Below the pieces are notes generated by a model. That model saw only the letters and a program-made list of their open reading frames with translations, did no database searches and had not been told where the DNA came from. This document shows, one piece after another, positions 1-8,959 of a stretch of DNA of 64,000 nt. The stretch lies in assembly GCF_002909445.1 (NCBI RefSeq), contig NZ_PPXC01000020.1, positions 1 through 64,000 of the forward strand. Reading direction: 5' to 3'. Numbering within the stretch: the first letter of the stretch is position 1; every line of letters starts with the position of its first letter. Source of the stretch: Arthrobacter glacialis (GTDB lineage: Bacteria; Actinomycetota; Actinomycetes; Actinomycetales; Micrococcaceae). Both the position numbers and the translations under genes were made by a program.

Positions 1-251
1 CCGTCGCCGTCAAGCGTCTGGACCAGCGTGGCCCATTCATCCGCCGAGATCGTCCGGGATGGGCCCACCCACGTCACATTCTTCATGTGGGGGTCATCGG
101 CGAAAGGGTCACTGGCCATCAGCCTGGCGAACTCGGCATCCGCACATCCCCCGTCAGCTGCCTCCGACCAGTGGTCGGGAGCCTGATCCAGAAACGGCTG
201 ACCGGCAGGGCTGGAAACCCTGTTGCTGCCGGGCCAATTGACGGTGCCCAT
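1..251 (-). CDS. Partial hypothetical protein, N-terminal part
   Basis: An uninterrupted minus-strand frame runs from an ATG at 251 to the left edge, giving 83 complete codons with no stop. The protein starts MGTVNWPGSN and later reads FADDPHMKNVTWVGPSRT. It is rich in Asp and Trp, has no signal peptide and no domain I recognise. A GGAG lies only one base from the ATG, which is tighter than usual, so the start is uncertain. The rest of the gene lies outside the window, so no function can be assigned. Confidence 0.5.
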   Translation of the reverse strand, partial: MGTVNWPGSNRVSSPAGQPFLDQAPDHWSEAADGGCADAEFARLMASDPFADDPHMKNVTWVGPSRTISADEWATLVQTLDGD

Positions 252-288
252 ACTCCAATTTTAGGCGCTGAACGACTTCAAGGGAAGA

Positions 289-317
289 CTTTTTAGAACA
301 TATATTCGATTTATAAT
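289..317 (+). promoter_or_regulatory. Possible promoter in the 252-513 gap
   Basis: A TATAAT hexamer at 312-317 lies in a locally AT-rich stretch, with only a poor -35 match about 17 bases upstream. It would give the deacetylase gene a leader of roughly 190 nt. Apart from a six-codon reading frame after a GGGAG at about 323, I see nothing else in this gap. Confidence 0.3.
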
Positions 318-513
318 CCGCAGGGAGATGGAAGTAATGGACGTTGGCCCGAACTGACGTGGAACTGTAGTGGTGGTGTCGGCAGCATCTCACTGGAATC
401 GCAAGTCGACTGCAGCCACGCAACGCGGAGCTGCCATTGTGTGACGCTGCCGGTGCCTCAGTTGGCCTAAACTGGGACGAACTTTGCTTCGAGTATTTGG
501 GGACACACAATCC

Positions 514-2046
514 ATGCCATTTTCTGTCAACCACAGACCGTTGTTGCTGGCCGTGTTGGCAGTGTCGTTGAGCTCGTGCAGCATTTTGCCGGCGCGGGTT
601 GCCTCCAGCCCGCCACCTCCGCCGCCACCTGAGTCCTCGCTCGGGGAGCCTGTCCCGGCGCTGGACCCTGCGGGCATTCCGGGAGCCTTGCCGGAATCCC
701 TGCGCACGGGCACCGCCACTCCCGTGTCGGCCCGCTGGGTCTATCTCAGTGGAGCGGAGTCATACAACAACCGGTTGGATGCCGGCCTGTTGGGACTGTT
801 TGACCACAACGCTGGTGGGCGCTACGACCCGTCCGTGCCCGACCCGGCAGTACCGCTGATGGACAGGGGCCTCAAACTAGACCACGCGATCATTGCGACA
901 GGCGACGCGATGGTTGGAACACGAATGACCCGGTGGCAAGTGGACCGCGGAACCGAGTCCCTTGTTTCGGTCACCACTGAATTCACCAACTTGTCTACCG
1001 GGGAAATCCTGCCAGGAGCAGCGCTGATTTCCAGCGACAGCAACGAAAAGATCCGACAACTCCTGGGCGAAGCAATTGCTGCGGAGACAAAATCTTCGGC
1101 ACCCTCTGACAACTCTCCAACTACCAGCGCCACGCCAGCATCAACGGCACCGGCTTCAAGCGCGCCGGCCGCCGTACCTCCGCCGGTCCAAGCATTGCTC
1201 AGTGGTGCGGCGTTTAGCCCCGTCGGTGATTTGGTGGTGCCCCTGACCATCGACCCCACAAACGGTGCCCCGCTAACTGACCCGGTGACTGTCCACATCA
1301 CAGCCAAGTCCAGCACACGGCTACTTTCGGATCTTGGCAGTCGGATGCAGCAACTCGCCACGGCGCCACGGCCGCTGACGCCACTGACACTTGCTGCGGC
1401 AGGGCAAGAGCACGTCAACTGCGATGTTGTGCCGTGTGCCGCTTTGACCTACGACGACGGACCCAACGAGCAAACGAAACGTCTATTGGGTGTCCTTGCC
1501 TCCCGAAAAATCCATGCCACGTTTTTTCAACAAGGGATCTACGTTGCAACGCACCCGCAAATTTCTGCCGCTGCTGCGGCGGACGGTCATGTGCTTGCCA
1601 ATCACACCATGCGCCACCCGGATCTAACGAAGCTTTCCGCAGCCGGCGTCAGGGAGGAGATTCAGGGCACCTCCGCCATTATCAACAAGATGGCCGGGGT
1701 GGCCCCGGCGTATCTACGCCCCCCATATGGCGCCAGCAACGCACGGGTCAACACCAATGCTGGGCTGCCCCTGATTAACTGGTCGGTAGATTCCCTGGAC
1801 TGGCAGTCCCGAAACAAGGACATCTTTGTTCCCAAGATTCTCAAGCTCGTGAAGCCCGGGGCGATCATCCTCCAGCACGACATCCATGCGTCCACAGTTG
1901 ATGGGCAAGATCAGCTGATCACTAGCTTGCAGGGAATGGGTTACCACCTGGTGACAGTCCCGCAACTCTTCCACGGCATTGAACTCCAAAACGGTCGCGC
2001 CTATTTCTGCCGCGGCACAGTGTCCCCGTGCACACCGGGCCGGTAG
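514..2046 (+). CDS. Polysaccharide deacetylase (NodB domain) lipoprotein
   Basis: This 510-aa protein begins with a lipoprotein signal: basic start, hydrophobic run and lipobox LSSC. A Pro/Ser/Ala-rich linker follows, then a middle region of roughly 150 residues resembling the RsiV/DUF3298-like part of other deacetylases, then a C-terminal NodB domain from about residue 310. Visible NodB motifs are TYDDGP (general base and metal Asp at about 314-315), HTMRHP (metal histidines), RPPYG and LQHDIH. The family removes acetyl groups from GlcNAc or MurNAc in cell-wall glycans, so a surface role in peptidoglycan modification is likely; the substrate is inferred. I chose the ATG at 514, preceded by GGGGA, over a TTG at 484 because it places the signal peptide at the N-terminus. 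Confidence 0.85.
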   Translation: MPFSVNHRPLLLAVLAVSLSSCSILPARVASSPPPPPPPESSLGEPVPALDPAGIPGALPESLRTGTATPVSARWVYLSGAESYNNRLDAGLLGLFDHNAGGRYDPSVPDPAVPLMDRGLKLDHAIIATGDAMVGTRMTRWQVDRGTESLVSVTTEFTNLSTGEILPGAALISSDSNEKIRQLLGEAIAAETKSSAPSDNSPTTSATPASTAPASSAPAAVPPPVQALLSGAAFSPVGDLVVPLTIDPTNGAPLTDPVTVHITAKSSTRLLSDLGSRMQQLATAPRPLTPLTLAAAGQEHVNCDVVPCAALTYDDGPNEQTKRLLGVLASRKIHATFFQQGIYVATHPQISAAAAADGHVLANHTMRHPDLTKLSAAGVREEIQGTSAIINKMAGVAPAYLRPPYGASNARVNTNAGLPLINWSVDSLDWQSRNKDIFVPKILKLVKPGAIILQHDIHASTVDGQDQLITSLQGMGYHLVTVPQLFHGIELQNGRAYFCRGTVSPCTPGR

Positions 2047-2269
2047 TCGGGTTCACACGGCAGCTAGCCACGCCGGTGCCAACAGTATGAACCCCACCTA
2101 GACACCGTCCCGCCTGGCAGGCGTCAAGGACATGTCAAAATCGCTCGGAACCGAGCAAACTGCCACGCCATCCACTTGAGCTTCGGACGGCGAATCAACA
2201 GACCTGCCACGAATCTTCAGGATCATGAATCCACAAGAACATTCGTCGGGGCAGGGCACCGAAGCGGTG

Positions 2270-2692
2270 CTAGTCGGGGTATGGCCGCTGGCGTTGCCGT
2301 TTCGTGGCGGATCGTTGCTGTTTGGTGGCCATGTGCCGCAGCTTTGAACCGCGACTGGACTTTGTGGGGCGGCGCGGAGCGGCTGCCGGGGCGAGGCCAG
2401 CTGCAATGATTTGGGCCAGCTTCGCCAGCGCGATCTCGCGATTGCGTAATTGGGAGCGCTGCTCCGACGCGGCCACCGTGACGGTTGAACCAACCAGCCG
2501 ACGATCCAGCCGGGTGAGCAGCAACTCCCGTTGTTCATCCGAAAGTGCGGCTGACTCAGCAACATTCCATGAGAGTTCGGCCCGGCTGTCCGAGGTGTTC
2601 ACATGCTGGCCGCCGGGACCCGACGACCGTGAGAACCGCCAGCTGAGCTCCTGTGCCGGGATCGTGAGCGCGGGTGAAACTTCGAGGTCCAT
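2270..2692 (-). CDS. arfB: Peptidyl-tRNA hydrolase ArfB (class I release-factor-like)
   Basis: The 140-aa protein has the single catalytic domain of class I release factors with the GGQ motif at residues 27-29 (SSGPGGQHVNTSDS) and no codon-recognition domain. The C-terminal 35 residues are strongly basic (Lys/Arg/Gln-rich), matching the tail that ArfB inserts in the empty mRNA channel of stalled ribosomes. Length and order fit the family (about 140 aa). It releases nascent peptides from non-stop complexes. It lies 47 bp downstream of an acetyltransferase on the same strand and may be co-transcribed with it. Confidence 0.92.
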   Translation of the reverse strand: MDLEVSPALTIPAQELSWRFSRSSGPGGQHVNTSDSRAELSWNVAESAALSDEQRELLLTRLDRRLVGSTVTVAASEQRSQLRNREIALAKLAQIIAAGLAPAAAPRRPTKSSRGSKLRHMATKQQRSATKRQRQRPYPD

Positions 2693-2739
2693 GGTTCAAG
2701 TCTTGCACGGGGTGTCCGTTGGCGGCGCGAGGCTTCAAT

Positions 2740-3312
2740 TCAGCCCAGGTCAAGCCGCATCAACACGCGCGGGAAACCGTTGAGGACAGAGTTGGTGTCA
2801 GCTGTCTTGGTGAAGCCGGCGCTCTCGAACAGCTTGCGGGTGCCCACGTAGGCCATGGTCAGATCCACCTTCCGGCCCTGATTATCCACCGGGTATCCCT
2901 CAAGTGCGGGAGCGCCTTGTCCCCTGGCAAAGTCGACGGCGCCTGCCAGCAGACTGTGTGAAATGCCCTTACCCCGGTGCCCGGGCCGCACCCGGATGCA
3001 CCACACAGACCACACGTCCACGGAATCCACGTGCGGAATCTTTCGGTTCCGGGCAAACCCAGTGCCGGCCCGTGGCTGCACACCGGCCCACCCAACTACC
3101 TCGTCGCCGTCGTAGGCCAACACCCCGGGCGGCGGATCCTGGCGGCACAATTGCTCCACAAGTTCACCGCGAGCGGGCCCCCGCAGGGCCACGTTGTCCC
3201 TGGACGGAATGCGGTAGCTCAGGCACCAGCAAACGTTGGCATCGGGGCGTTTGGGGCCCACCATTGTCTTGACATCCTCGAACGTTGTTGCCGGGCGGAC
3301 GCTGATCTTCAT
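2740..3312 (-). CDS. GNAT family N-acetyltransferase
   Basis: The 190-aa protein has a GNAT fold. The acetyl-CoA-binding motif A is VRPGHRGKGISHSLLAGAVD at about residues 120-140, and a CWCLSYR segment near residue 30 is typical of a sub-family often annotated only as GNAT. A C-terminal FESAGFTKT strand-helix completes the fold. The acceptor substrate cannot be inferred. The gene lies between arfB and another GNAT gene on the same strand. Confidence 0.8.
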   Translation of the reverse strand: MKISVRPATTFEDVKTMVGPKRPDANVCWCLSYRIPSRDNVALRGPARGELVEQLCRQDPPPGVLAYDGDEVVGWAGVQPRAGTGFARNRKIPHVDSVDVWSVWCIRVRPGHRGKGISHSLLAGAVDFARGQGAPALEGYPVDNQGRKVDLTMAYVGTRKLFESAGFTKTADTNSVLNGFPRVLMRLDLG

Positions 3313-3384
3313 GAATTCACTCTCGCACCAAGATCCGGTACTGACAATGCACCCGGTCAGCTTGCCCGCCCCGGCCTGTGGTGG

Positions 3385-3900
3385 CTAGAGGCGGAGTTCG
3401 TACAGAATGGTGTCGCGCCATTGCCCGGCCCAAGGGCCGTGGCTCATCAAGGCTATGCGTTCGCGGCGGCCAATCTCCCGAAAGCCCGCCTTGGAGTGGA
3501 GCGCGCGGCTGGGCAGGTTCTCAACGAAAATCCCGGACTGAACAGTCCAGTACCCATTCTCACGGGCCCTGCCGATCAGCTCGTGGAGCAGGAGGGTGGC
3601 GATGCCGCGACCGCCATGCTCTGGATCAACATAGATGGAGTGCTCCACGACGCCCCGGTAGGATTCCCGTGTGGAAGTAGATGCTGCGGCAGCCCAGCCA
3701 ACGACAGCACCATCGGAGTCCTCCGCCACCAGGCACAGCTCGGGCTTGCGAGAAGCGAAGAAGTCAGACTCGGCGGGGACCCGTGCCTCAAACGTGGCAT
3801 TGCCTGTGGCGATTCCGTGAGCGTAGATGCGTTCCACCGCAGCCCAATCACTGCTGGCCATGAGGCGGATCTGCATGCCAGATCGTCCCGATGCTGTCAT
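3385..3900 (-). CDS. GNAT acetyltransferase, phosphinothricin-acetyltransferase-like
   Basis: The 171-aa protein has the layout of the Pat/Bar/MddA sub-family: RLMASSDWAAVERIYAHGI at the start, EHSIYVDPEHGGRGIATLLL as the acetyl-CoA loop, and VENLPSRALHSKAGF near the end. Family members acetylate phosphinothricin or methionine sulfone/sulfoximine; the true substrate here is unknown. The ATG at 3900 overlaps the arsR stop in an ATGA, so the two genes are probably translated together. The same GNAT-arsR pairing suggests it may belong to the arsenic island; some arsenic islands carry arsN acetyltransferases that detoxify arsinothricin, a phosphinothricin analogue, which makes ArsN a serious alternative name. 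Confidence 0.82.
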   Translation of the reverse strand: MTASGRSGMQIRLMASSDWAAVERIYAHGIATGNATFEARVPAESDFFASRKPELCLVAEDSDGAVVGWAAAASTSTRESYRGVVEHSIYVDPEHGGRGIATLLLHELIGRARENGYWTVQSGIFVENLPSRALHSKAGFREIGRRERIALMSHGPWAGQWRDTILYELRL

Positions 3901-4247
3901 AGTGCCGTGATCATGGCGGCGGCGCGTTCCAGGGCACCGGGAACCAGGGAGTAGTACGCCCAGGTGCCGCGCTTCTCACGCTCCAGGAGTCCGGCGTCAA
4001 CCAAAATCTTCAGGTGGTGGGAGACGGTGGGCTGGCCCAGGTCCAACGGTTCCGTAAGGTCACACACACAGGCTTCGCCGCCGTCGCCAGCCTTGACGAT
4101 TGAAAGCAGCCGCAGCCGGTTCGGATCCGAGAGTGCCTTAAGTATCCGGGCAGATTCTTGGGCAGCCTCGGCGTTGAGCACGGACTGTCCGCCGGGTTCG
4201 CAGCAGAGTAGTTCGGTGGGTGTCTCGACCGTTAATGCAGTGTTCAT
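3897..4247 (-). CDS. arsR: Arsenical-responsive repressor ArsR
   Basis: The 116-aa winged-helix protein carries the SmtB/ArsR core RILKALSDPNRLRLLSIV and recognition helix GQPTVSHHLKIL. Cysteines at 15-16 (LLCCEP) plus ACVCDL at about 59-64 give a thiol set like that reported for Corynebacterium glutamicum ArsR (Cys15/Cys16/Cys55) rather than a lone CxC as in E. coli. It should repress the divergent acr3 operon until As(III) or Sb(III) binds. I chose the ATG at 4247 over an upstream one at 4274, which would run into the operator region and places the CC pair at 15-16. Confidence 0.93.
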   Translation of the reverse strand: MNTALTVETPTELLCCEPGGQSVLNAEAAQESARILKALSDPNRLRLLSIVKAGDGGEACVCDLTEPLDLGQPTVSHHLKILVDAGLLEREKRGTWAYYSLVPGALERAAAMITAL

Positions 4248-4266
4248 GTAACCATTATGCCCATAG

Positions 4267-4319
4267 ATTGACAATTGTCGATATAGGGGTCAATACTTTC
4301 TGTATCGACAATCATCAAT
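4267..4319. promoter_or_regulatory. ArsR operator: paired inverted 19-bp boxes between arsR and acr3
   Basis: The segment 4267-4285 (attgacaattgtcgatata) recurs in inverted orientation at 4301-4319 with three mismatches. The first copy contains the perfect palindrome GACAATTGTC. The pair sits between the arsR ATG (4247) and the acr3 GTG (4346), as expected for a shared divergent promoter controlled by dimeric ArsR. Binding itself is inferred. Confidence 0.75.
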
Positions 4320-4345
4320 CTTATGTTAGACCGGCTAGGAGCTTT

Positions 4346-5425
4346 GTGAGTACCAAGAGCATCACCCCTTCCATTCCCGGGGAGGCTGCCGTCGTCGGCA
4401 AACTCTCCACTCTGGACCGGTTCCTGCCGGTCTGGATCATCGCAGCCATGGTCATTGGCCTCTTGTTGGGCAAGTTCATTCCGGGTTTGAACAGCGCTCT
4501 GGATGCGGTAAAAGTCGGATCGGTGTCACTGCCCATCGCCATTGGCTTGCTGGTCATGATGTACCCGGTACTGGCAAAGGTTCGCTACAACGAAACCGGC
4601 AAAGTCATGGCCGATCGCAAGTTGTTAATCACCTCGCTGATCATCAACTGGGTAGCGGCACCGGCCTTCATGTTCGCGCTGGCGTGGATCTTTGTTCCCG
4701 ACCTGCCCGAATACCGCACGGGCTTGATCATTGTTGGCCTGGCCCGTTGCATTGCCATGGTCATGATCTGGAACGATCTGGCCTGCGGTGACCGCGAAGC
4801 CGCCACCGTTTTGGTGTTGATCAACTCGGTGTTCCAGGTTTTCGCCTTCGGCGCCCTGGGCTGGTTCTACCTCCAGGTGCTCCCGGGCTGGCTGGGACTT
4901 CCGACGACGTCCGCTGACTTCTCCTTCTGGGCCATCACCGCCTCGGTGCTGATCTTCCTCGGCATCCCGCTGCTGGCAGGATTCCTGACCCGCGCGATCG
5001 GTGAGAAGGTCAAGGGCCGGGAGTGGTATGAGGGCAAGTTCCTGCCCAAGCTCGGCCCGTGGGCACTGTATGGCCTGCTGTTCACCATCGTGCTGCTCTT
5101 TGCACTCCAGGGTGACTCCATCACTTCCAATCCGCTGGATGTGGCCCGGATTGCCTTGCCACTGCTGGTGTACTTCATCGTCGTCTTCGGTGCCAGCATG
5201 ATGATCGGCCGGGCCCTGAAGTTGGGATACGCGAAAACCACCACGCTTGCATTCACCGCCTCCGGCAACAACTTTGAGCTCGCCATCGCCGTAGCGATCG
5301 GAACCTTCGGCGTCACCAGCGGCCAAGCCCTGGCTGGCGTCGTCGGGCCGCTGATTGAGGTGCCAGTCCTAGTTGCCCTTGTCTACGTCGCCTTGTGGGC
5401 GCGCAAACGATTCTTCACCAACTAA
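4346..5425 (+). CDS. acr3: Arsenite efflux transporter Acr3
   Basis: The 359-aa protein has about ten hydrophobic segments and the hallmarks of the Acr3/BART superfamily: the conserved cysteine in GLARCIAMVMIWNDLACGD and the glutamate in SGNNFELAIAVAIG, both required for As(OH)3/H+ exchange in characterised members. It exports arsenite across the plasma membrane. A GTG start at 4346 preceded by TAGGAG fits best; the open frame continues upstream to 4220 but that would cover the operator. First gene of the acr3-arsC-trxB-flavoprotein operon. Confidence 0.93.
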   Translation: MSTKSITPSIPGEAAVVGKLSTLDRFLPVWIIAAMVIGLLLGKFIPGLNSALDAVKVGSVSLPIAIGLLVMMYPVLAKVRYNETGKVMADRKLLITSLIINWVAAPAFMFALAWIFVPDLPEYRTGLIIVGLARCIAMVMIWNDLACGDREAATVLVLINSVFQVFAFGALGWFYLQVLPGWLGLPTTSADFSFWAITASVLIFLGIPLLAGFLTRAIGEKVKGREWYEGKFLPKLGPWALYGLLFTIVLLFALQGDSITSNPLDVARIALPLLVYFIVVFGASMMIGRALKLGYAKTTTLAFTASGNNFELAIAVAIGTFGVTSGQALAGVVGPLIEVPVLVALVYVALWARKRFFTN

Positions 5426-5452
5426 CCCCCACTACTTAAGGAGCATGAACTC

Positions 5453-5875
5453 ATGAGCACCACCGAAACCACCAAAAAGCCCTCCGTTCTGTTCGTCTGC
5501 GTGCACAACGCCGGACGCTCCCAGATGGCTGCCGCCTACCTCACCACCCTCTCCAACGGGGCCATTGAGGTCCGCTCCGCCGGGTCCCAGCCGGCAGCCT
5601 CGGTCAACCCGGCTGCCGTGGAGGCCATGGCTGAAGAGGGCATCGACATGTCCACCGAGATCCCCAAGATCCTCACCACAGAAGCAGTCAAGGAATCCGA
5701 CGTCGTCATCACCATGGGCTGTGGCGACACCTGCCCCTTCTTCCCCGGCAAGCGATACGAGGACTGGGAACTCGAAGATCCGGCAGGGCAGGGTGTGGAC
5801 TCAGTCCGCCCCATCCGAGACGACATCAAAGCCCGCATTCAGGCCCTCATCGCCGACCTCCTGCCCGCAAGCTAG
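5453..5875 (+). CDS. arsC: Arsenate reductase, LMW-phosphatase fold
   Basis: The 140-aa enzyme carries the P-loop C16-V-H-N-A-G-R22-S and the downstream DPAGQG element of LMW-phosphatase-type ArsC. In actinobacteria this sub-type forms an arsenate-mycothiol adduct that mycoredoxin reduces, or is recycled by thioredoxin; the adjacent trxB fits the second option, while mycothiol use is inferred from the lineage. [13 protein letters not shown] segment lies at about residues 84-95 and supplies possible resolving cysteines. It sits 27 bp after acr3 with its own GGAG. Confidence 0.92.
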   Translation: MSTTETTKKPSVLFVCVHNAGRSQMAAAYLTTLSNGAIEVRSAGSQPAASVNPAAVEAMAEEGIDMSTEIPKILTTEAVKESDVVITMGCGDTCPFFPGKRYEDWELEDPAGQGVDSVRPIRDDIKARIQALIADLLPAS

Positions 5876-5889
5876 AAAAGGATCCTGTC

Positions 5890-6864
5890 ATGACAGAACA
5901 GCTCCTCATCATTGGCTCCGGCCCCGCCGGGTACACGGCCGCAATCTACGCCGCCCGAGCTGGATTATCCCCGCTGGTCATAGCCGGTGCCGTCACTGCG
6001 GGAGGTGCGCTGATGAACACCACAGAGGTGGAGAACTTCCCGGGCTTCCCGGCCGGCATTCAAGGCCCCGAGCTCATGGACGGTCTGCAGGAGCAGGCCG
6101 AGAAGTTCGGCGCCCGCATCATCTTCGATGACGTCACCTCCACCACCCTCACCGGTCACCTCAAAAGCGTGACGACAGCTGCAGGAGACAGCTTTGAGGC
6201 CCCGGCCATTATTCTGGCCACTGGATCCGCCTATAAGGAACTTGGACTGCCCGAGGAGAAGAAGTTTTCCGGCCACGGCGTCTCCTGGTGTGCCACCTGC
6301 GATGGGTTCTTCTTCCGTGAACAAGACATCATCGTCGTCGGTGGTGGGGATTCCGCCATGGAGGAAGCCACCTTCCTGACTCGGTTCGCCAAGTCTGTCA
6401 CCGTGATCGTGCGCCGCGGGGAACTGCGGGCTTCGAAGATCATGGCCCAGCGCGCCAAGGACAACCCAAAAATCCGTTTCGCCTACAACTCGGCCATCAC
6501 AGCCATTCACGGCGAAATGAAGGTCAGCAGTGTGACTGTGGAGGACACCGTCACCGGGGAATCCCGCGAACTGGCTGCCACCGGCGTCTTCGTGGCCATT
6601 GGTCATGTGCCGCGGACCGAACTGGTTGTGGGACAAGTCGATTTGGATGATGAAGGGTACATTCGGGTCGATGCGCCGACCACTGTCACGAACCTCACCG
6701 GTGTCTTTGCTTGCGGGGACGCTGTGGATCACCGCTACCGCCAAGCGATCACCGCCGCCGGGACCGGCTGCGCCGCCGCCCTGGATGCAGAACGCTACCT
6801 AGCCGCCTTGGACGATGCAGACAGTATCGCCACCGCCTTGGTGGAAGAATCAGCCCACGCCTAA
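5890..6864 (+). CDS. trxB: Thioredoxin reductase-like flavoprotein
   Basis: The 324-aa protein has the full low-molecular-weight TrxR layout: N-terminal FAD motif [17 protein letters not shown], redox pair SWCATCDG at about residues 134-137, NAD(P)H motif [11 protein letters not shown] and C-terminal FAD motif [10 protein letters not shown]. It would reduce a thioredoxin that regenerates ArsC. It lies 14 bp after arsC inside the arsenic operon, so it is likely a dedicated copy (called ArsT in some actinobacterial arsenic islands) rather than the housekeeping TrxB. No thioredoxin gene is adjacent. Confidence 0.9.
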   Translation: MTEQLLIIGSGPAGYTAAIYAARAGLSPLVIAGAVTAGGALMNTTEVENFPGFPAGIQGPELMDGLQEQAEKFGARIIFDDVTSTTLTGHLKSVTTAAGDSFEAPAIILATGSAYKELGLPEEKKFSGHGVSWCATCDGFFFREQDIIVVGGGDSAMEEATFLTRFAKSVTVIVRRGELRASKIMAQRAKDNPKIRFAYNSAITAIHGEMKVSSVTVEDTVTGESRELAATGVFVAIGHVPRTELVVGQVDLDDEGYIRVDAPTTVTNLTGVFACGDAVDHRYRQAITAAGTGCAAALDAERYLAALDDADSIATALVEESAHA

Positions 6865-6921
6865 GCGACTCCACAGCACCACAGCAACCTGATACTTATC
6901 ATCACGAGGAGAACCACGGAC

Positions 6922-8325
6922 ATGACGAATCAATTACGCGACCTGCCAGTTGCCATCATCGGAGCCGGCCCGGTAGGTCTGGCCACGGCCGCGAACCTCA
7001 TCGAACGTGGCCTCACTCCGCTCATCTTTGAAAAGGGCGAGGCAGTGGGTACGGCCATTAGCAAGTGGGGGCACATCCGCCTGTTCTCTTCGTGGGAACA
7101 CAACATTGACCCGGCCTCCCGGCGCCTGCTCGAGCACACCGGTTGGCGCGAACCCCGATTGACTTCTTTGCCCTTCGGAGCCGAGCTCGTGGAACAGTAC
7201 CTGAATCCGCTAGCCGCTGTCCCGGCCATCAGTGCTGCTCTGCAGACCTCTTCCACCGTGACAGCTGTGAGCCGGGTTGGCATGGACAAGACCCACTCCC
7301 GTGGCCGTGACGAGCGGCCGTTCCTGGTGCGCGTCCAAACCGTAGACGGGACAGTAACCGACCACCACGTGCGCGCCGTGGTTGACACATCGGGCACGTG
7401 GGCGGACCCCAACCCCCTGGGTCAAGCCGGCCTCCCGGCGCCCGGTGAGGCTGAAGCCATCGCGGCCAGGCTCATCACCGAGCCGTTGCCGGATGTCACT
7501 GGGGCTGACCGAGCCCGATTCACTGGCAGACATGTCCTGGTCATCGGTGCTGGCCACTCGGCAGCCAACACTCTGTTGTCGCTGGGCCAGCTGGCCAAGA
7601 ATGAACCGGGCACCCGGATCAGCTGGGCCGTCCGCGGCCCCGATGCCTCGCGCCTCTACGGTGGCGGAGACTTGGACGGCCTGCCGGCCCGCGGTCAGCT
7701 CGGCACCCGGCTACGTAAACTCGTTGAAGACGGACACATCGAACTGCACACCTCCTTCACGACTCTCTCCTTCACTGTCGGTCAGAGACTGGCCGTCACC
7801 GGCGCTACCCCGGACGGGGACGTGACCCTGGAGGTAGATCTGCTGATCCCCGCCACCGGGTTCCGCCCCGACCTGGACATCCTGCGCGAGATCCGCCTGG
7901 AACTGGATCCTGCCGTGGAAGCACCCCGAGATCTGGGACCTTTGATCGACCCGGAATTCCACTCCTGCGGCACAGTTCCCGCCCACGGCGCCAAGGTCCT
8001 GGCGCACCCGGACAAGGACTTCTACATTGCCGGGATGAAGTCCTACGGCCGCGCCCCCACCTTCCTGCTCGCCACCGGCTACGAGCAGGTCCGCTCCATT
8101 GTCGCCGCACTGGCCGGAGACCAGAATGCGGCCGATCAGGTTCACCTCGAGCTGCCAGAAACCGGTGTCTGCTCCACAGACCTCGGCGGCAGTTGCGACG
8201 CCCCCGCCGAAGACAACCAGGAGCAGGACGCTGCGTCATCATCGTGCTGTGCAACACCGGAACCGGTTTTGATCGGAATTCCCACCGGCCTGGCTCACGG
8301 CCGAACCGCCACCATCGCGGAGTAA
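6922..8325 (+). CDS. Flavin-dependent oxidoreductase of the arsenic operon (ArsO-like)
   Basis: The 467-aa protein has two dinucleotide-binding motifs, VAIIGAGPVGLATAANLIERG at the N-terminus and VLVIGAGHSAANTLLSLGQL near residue 210, as in flavin-containing monooxygenases and the ArsO proteins described in actinobacterial arsenic islands. The catalytic reaction is unproven. An unusual C-terminal tail of about 50 residues holds four cysteines (GVCSTD, GSCDAP, SSSCCATP) including a vicinal pair, which could bind As(III). It follows trxB after 57 bp. Alternatives are a generic FMO or a pyridine-nucleotide disulfide oxidoreductase. Confidence 0.75.
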   Translation: MTNQLRDLPVAIIGAGPVGLATAANLIERGLTPLIFEKGEAVGTAISKWGHIRLFSSWEHNIDPASRRLLEHTGWREPRLTSLPFGAELVEQYLNPLAAVPAISAALQTSSTVTAVSRVGMDKTHSRGRDERPFLVRVQTVDGTVTDHHVRAVVDTSGTWADPNPLGQAGLPAPGEAEAIAARLITEPLPDVTGADRARFTGRHVLVIGAGHSAANTLLSLGQLAKNEPGTRISWAVRGPDASRLYGGGDLDGLPARGQLGTRLRKLVEDGHIELHTSFTTLSFTVGQRLAVTGATPDGDVTLEVDLLIPATGFRPDLDILREIRLELDPAVEAPRDLGPLIDPEFHSCGTVPAHGAKVLAHPDKDFYIAGMKSYGRAPTFLLATGYEQVRSIVAALAGDQNAADQVHLELPETGVCSTDLGGSCDAPAEDNQEQDAASSSCCATPEPVLIGIPTGLAHGRTATIAE

Positions 8326-8340
8326 GCCGAGGAAGCGGCC

Positions 8341-8439
8341 ATGACCAATACAAAGCAGTGCCGTCGCCCGGTCTATGCTGGTAAGCGGTATCTTGATTGG
8401 AAGATCTTGACTAGAAGATCGAAGATTGTCCATACGTAA
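8341..8439 (+). CDS. Possible 32-aa basic peptide
   Basis: An ATG at 8341 preceded by AGGAAG at 8330-8335 opens 32 codons rich in Lys/Arg (MTNTKQCRRPVYAGKRYLDW at the start). It lies 15 bp after the flavoprotein stop and 19 bp before the USP gene, in operon orientation. The DNA contains three overlapping gaagatc repeats at about 8400-8427. It could equally be untranslated leader of the USP gene. Confidence 0.25.
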   Translation: MTNTKQCRRPVYAGKRYLDWKILTRRSKIVHT

Positions 8440-8458
8440 AGGCTAGGAAGGTGTCATT

Positions 8459-8959
8459 GTGAGCGATCACGCAGGCAAGGCAAGTTTTAGTGGTTCCCCC
8501 GTCGTCGTCGGAGTCATACCCGATCAGAATCCAGTGGTGTGGGTGAAGGCCCTGGAATTGGCGCACAGCCTAAATGCTCCACTGATTGCGGCGTTCGTGG
8601 ACCCGGCCAGCTCCCGGATCGAATGGGCCCCAGGGGACTTTGTCCTGCCAAATGCGGTGAACACTGCGGTTGAGCCGGAGGAGGAAACCTCCATTGCGGC
8701 GGCGGAGCTGAAGGAAAACCTTGCAGCCGGTGCAGCCAACCATGCCACGGCGTGGTCCTTGCGAATCATCGGCGGTGACCCGGCCCTGGCGATTGGCCGA
8801 CTGGCTGCTGCCGTGAAAGCCTCCACCATTGTTGTGGGTGCCAGACGACCGGGAATCATTGCCAAAGTTGATGATCTTGTCTCTGGCTCGATGTTCCACC
8901 ACCTCATGACCACCCAAACCGTCCCGGTACTGGGTATCCCGTCCCCGGACGCACAATGA
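8459..8959 (+). CDS. Universal stress protein (UspA) family, single domain
   Basis: The 166-aa protein reads as a single Usp fold: VVVGVIPDQNPVVWVKALEL at the start and STIVVGARRPG followed by DDLVSGSMFHHLMTTQTVPVLGIP at the end, close to the ATP-binding G-2X-G-9X-G(S/T) signature but with altered spacing. The GTG start at 8459 has AGGAAGG upstream. The stop overlaps the following ArsC-like ATG in ATGA, so both are co-translated. Role within the arsenic island is unknown; Usp genes do occur with actinobacterial ars genes. Confidence 0.8.
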   Translation: MSDHAGKASFSGSPVVVGVIPDQNPVVWVKALELAHSLNAPLIAAFVDPASSRIEWAPGDFVLPNAVNTAVEPEEETSIAAAELKENLAAGAANHATAWSLRIIGGDPALAIGRLAAAVKASTIVVGARRPGIIAKVDDLVSGSMFHHLMTTQTVPVLGIPSPDAQ

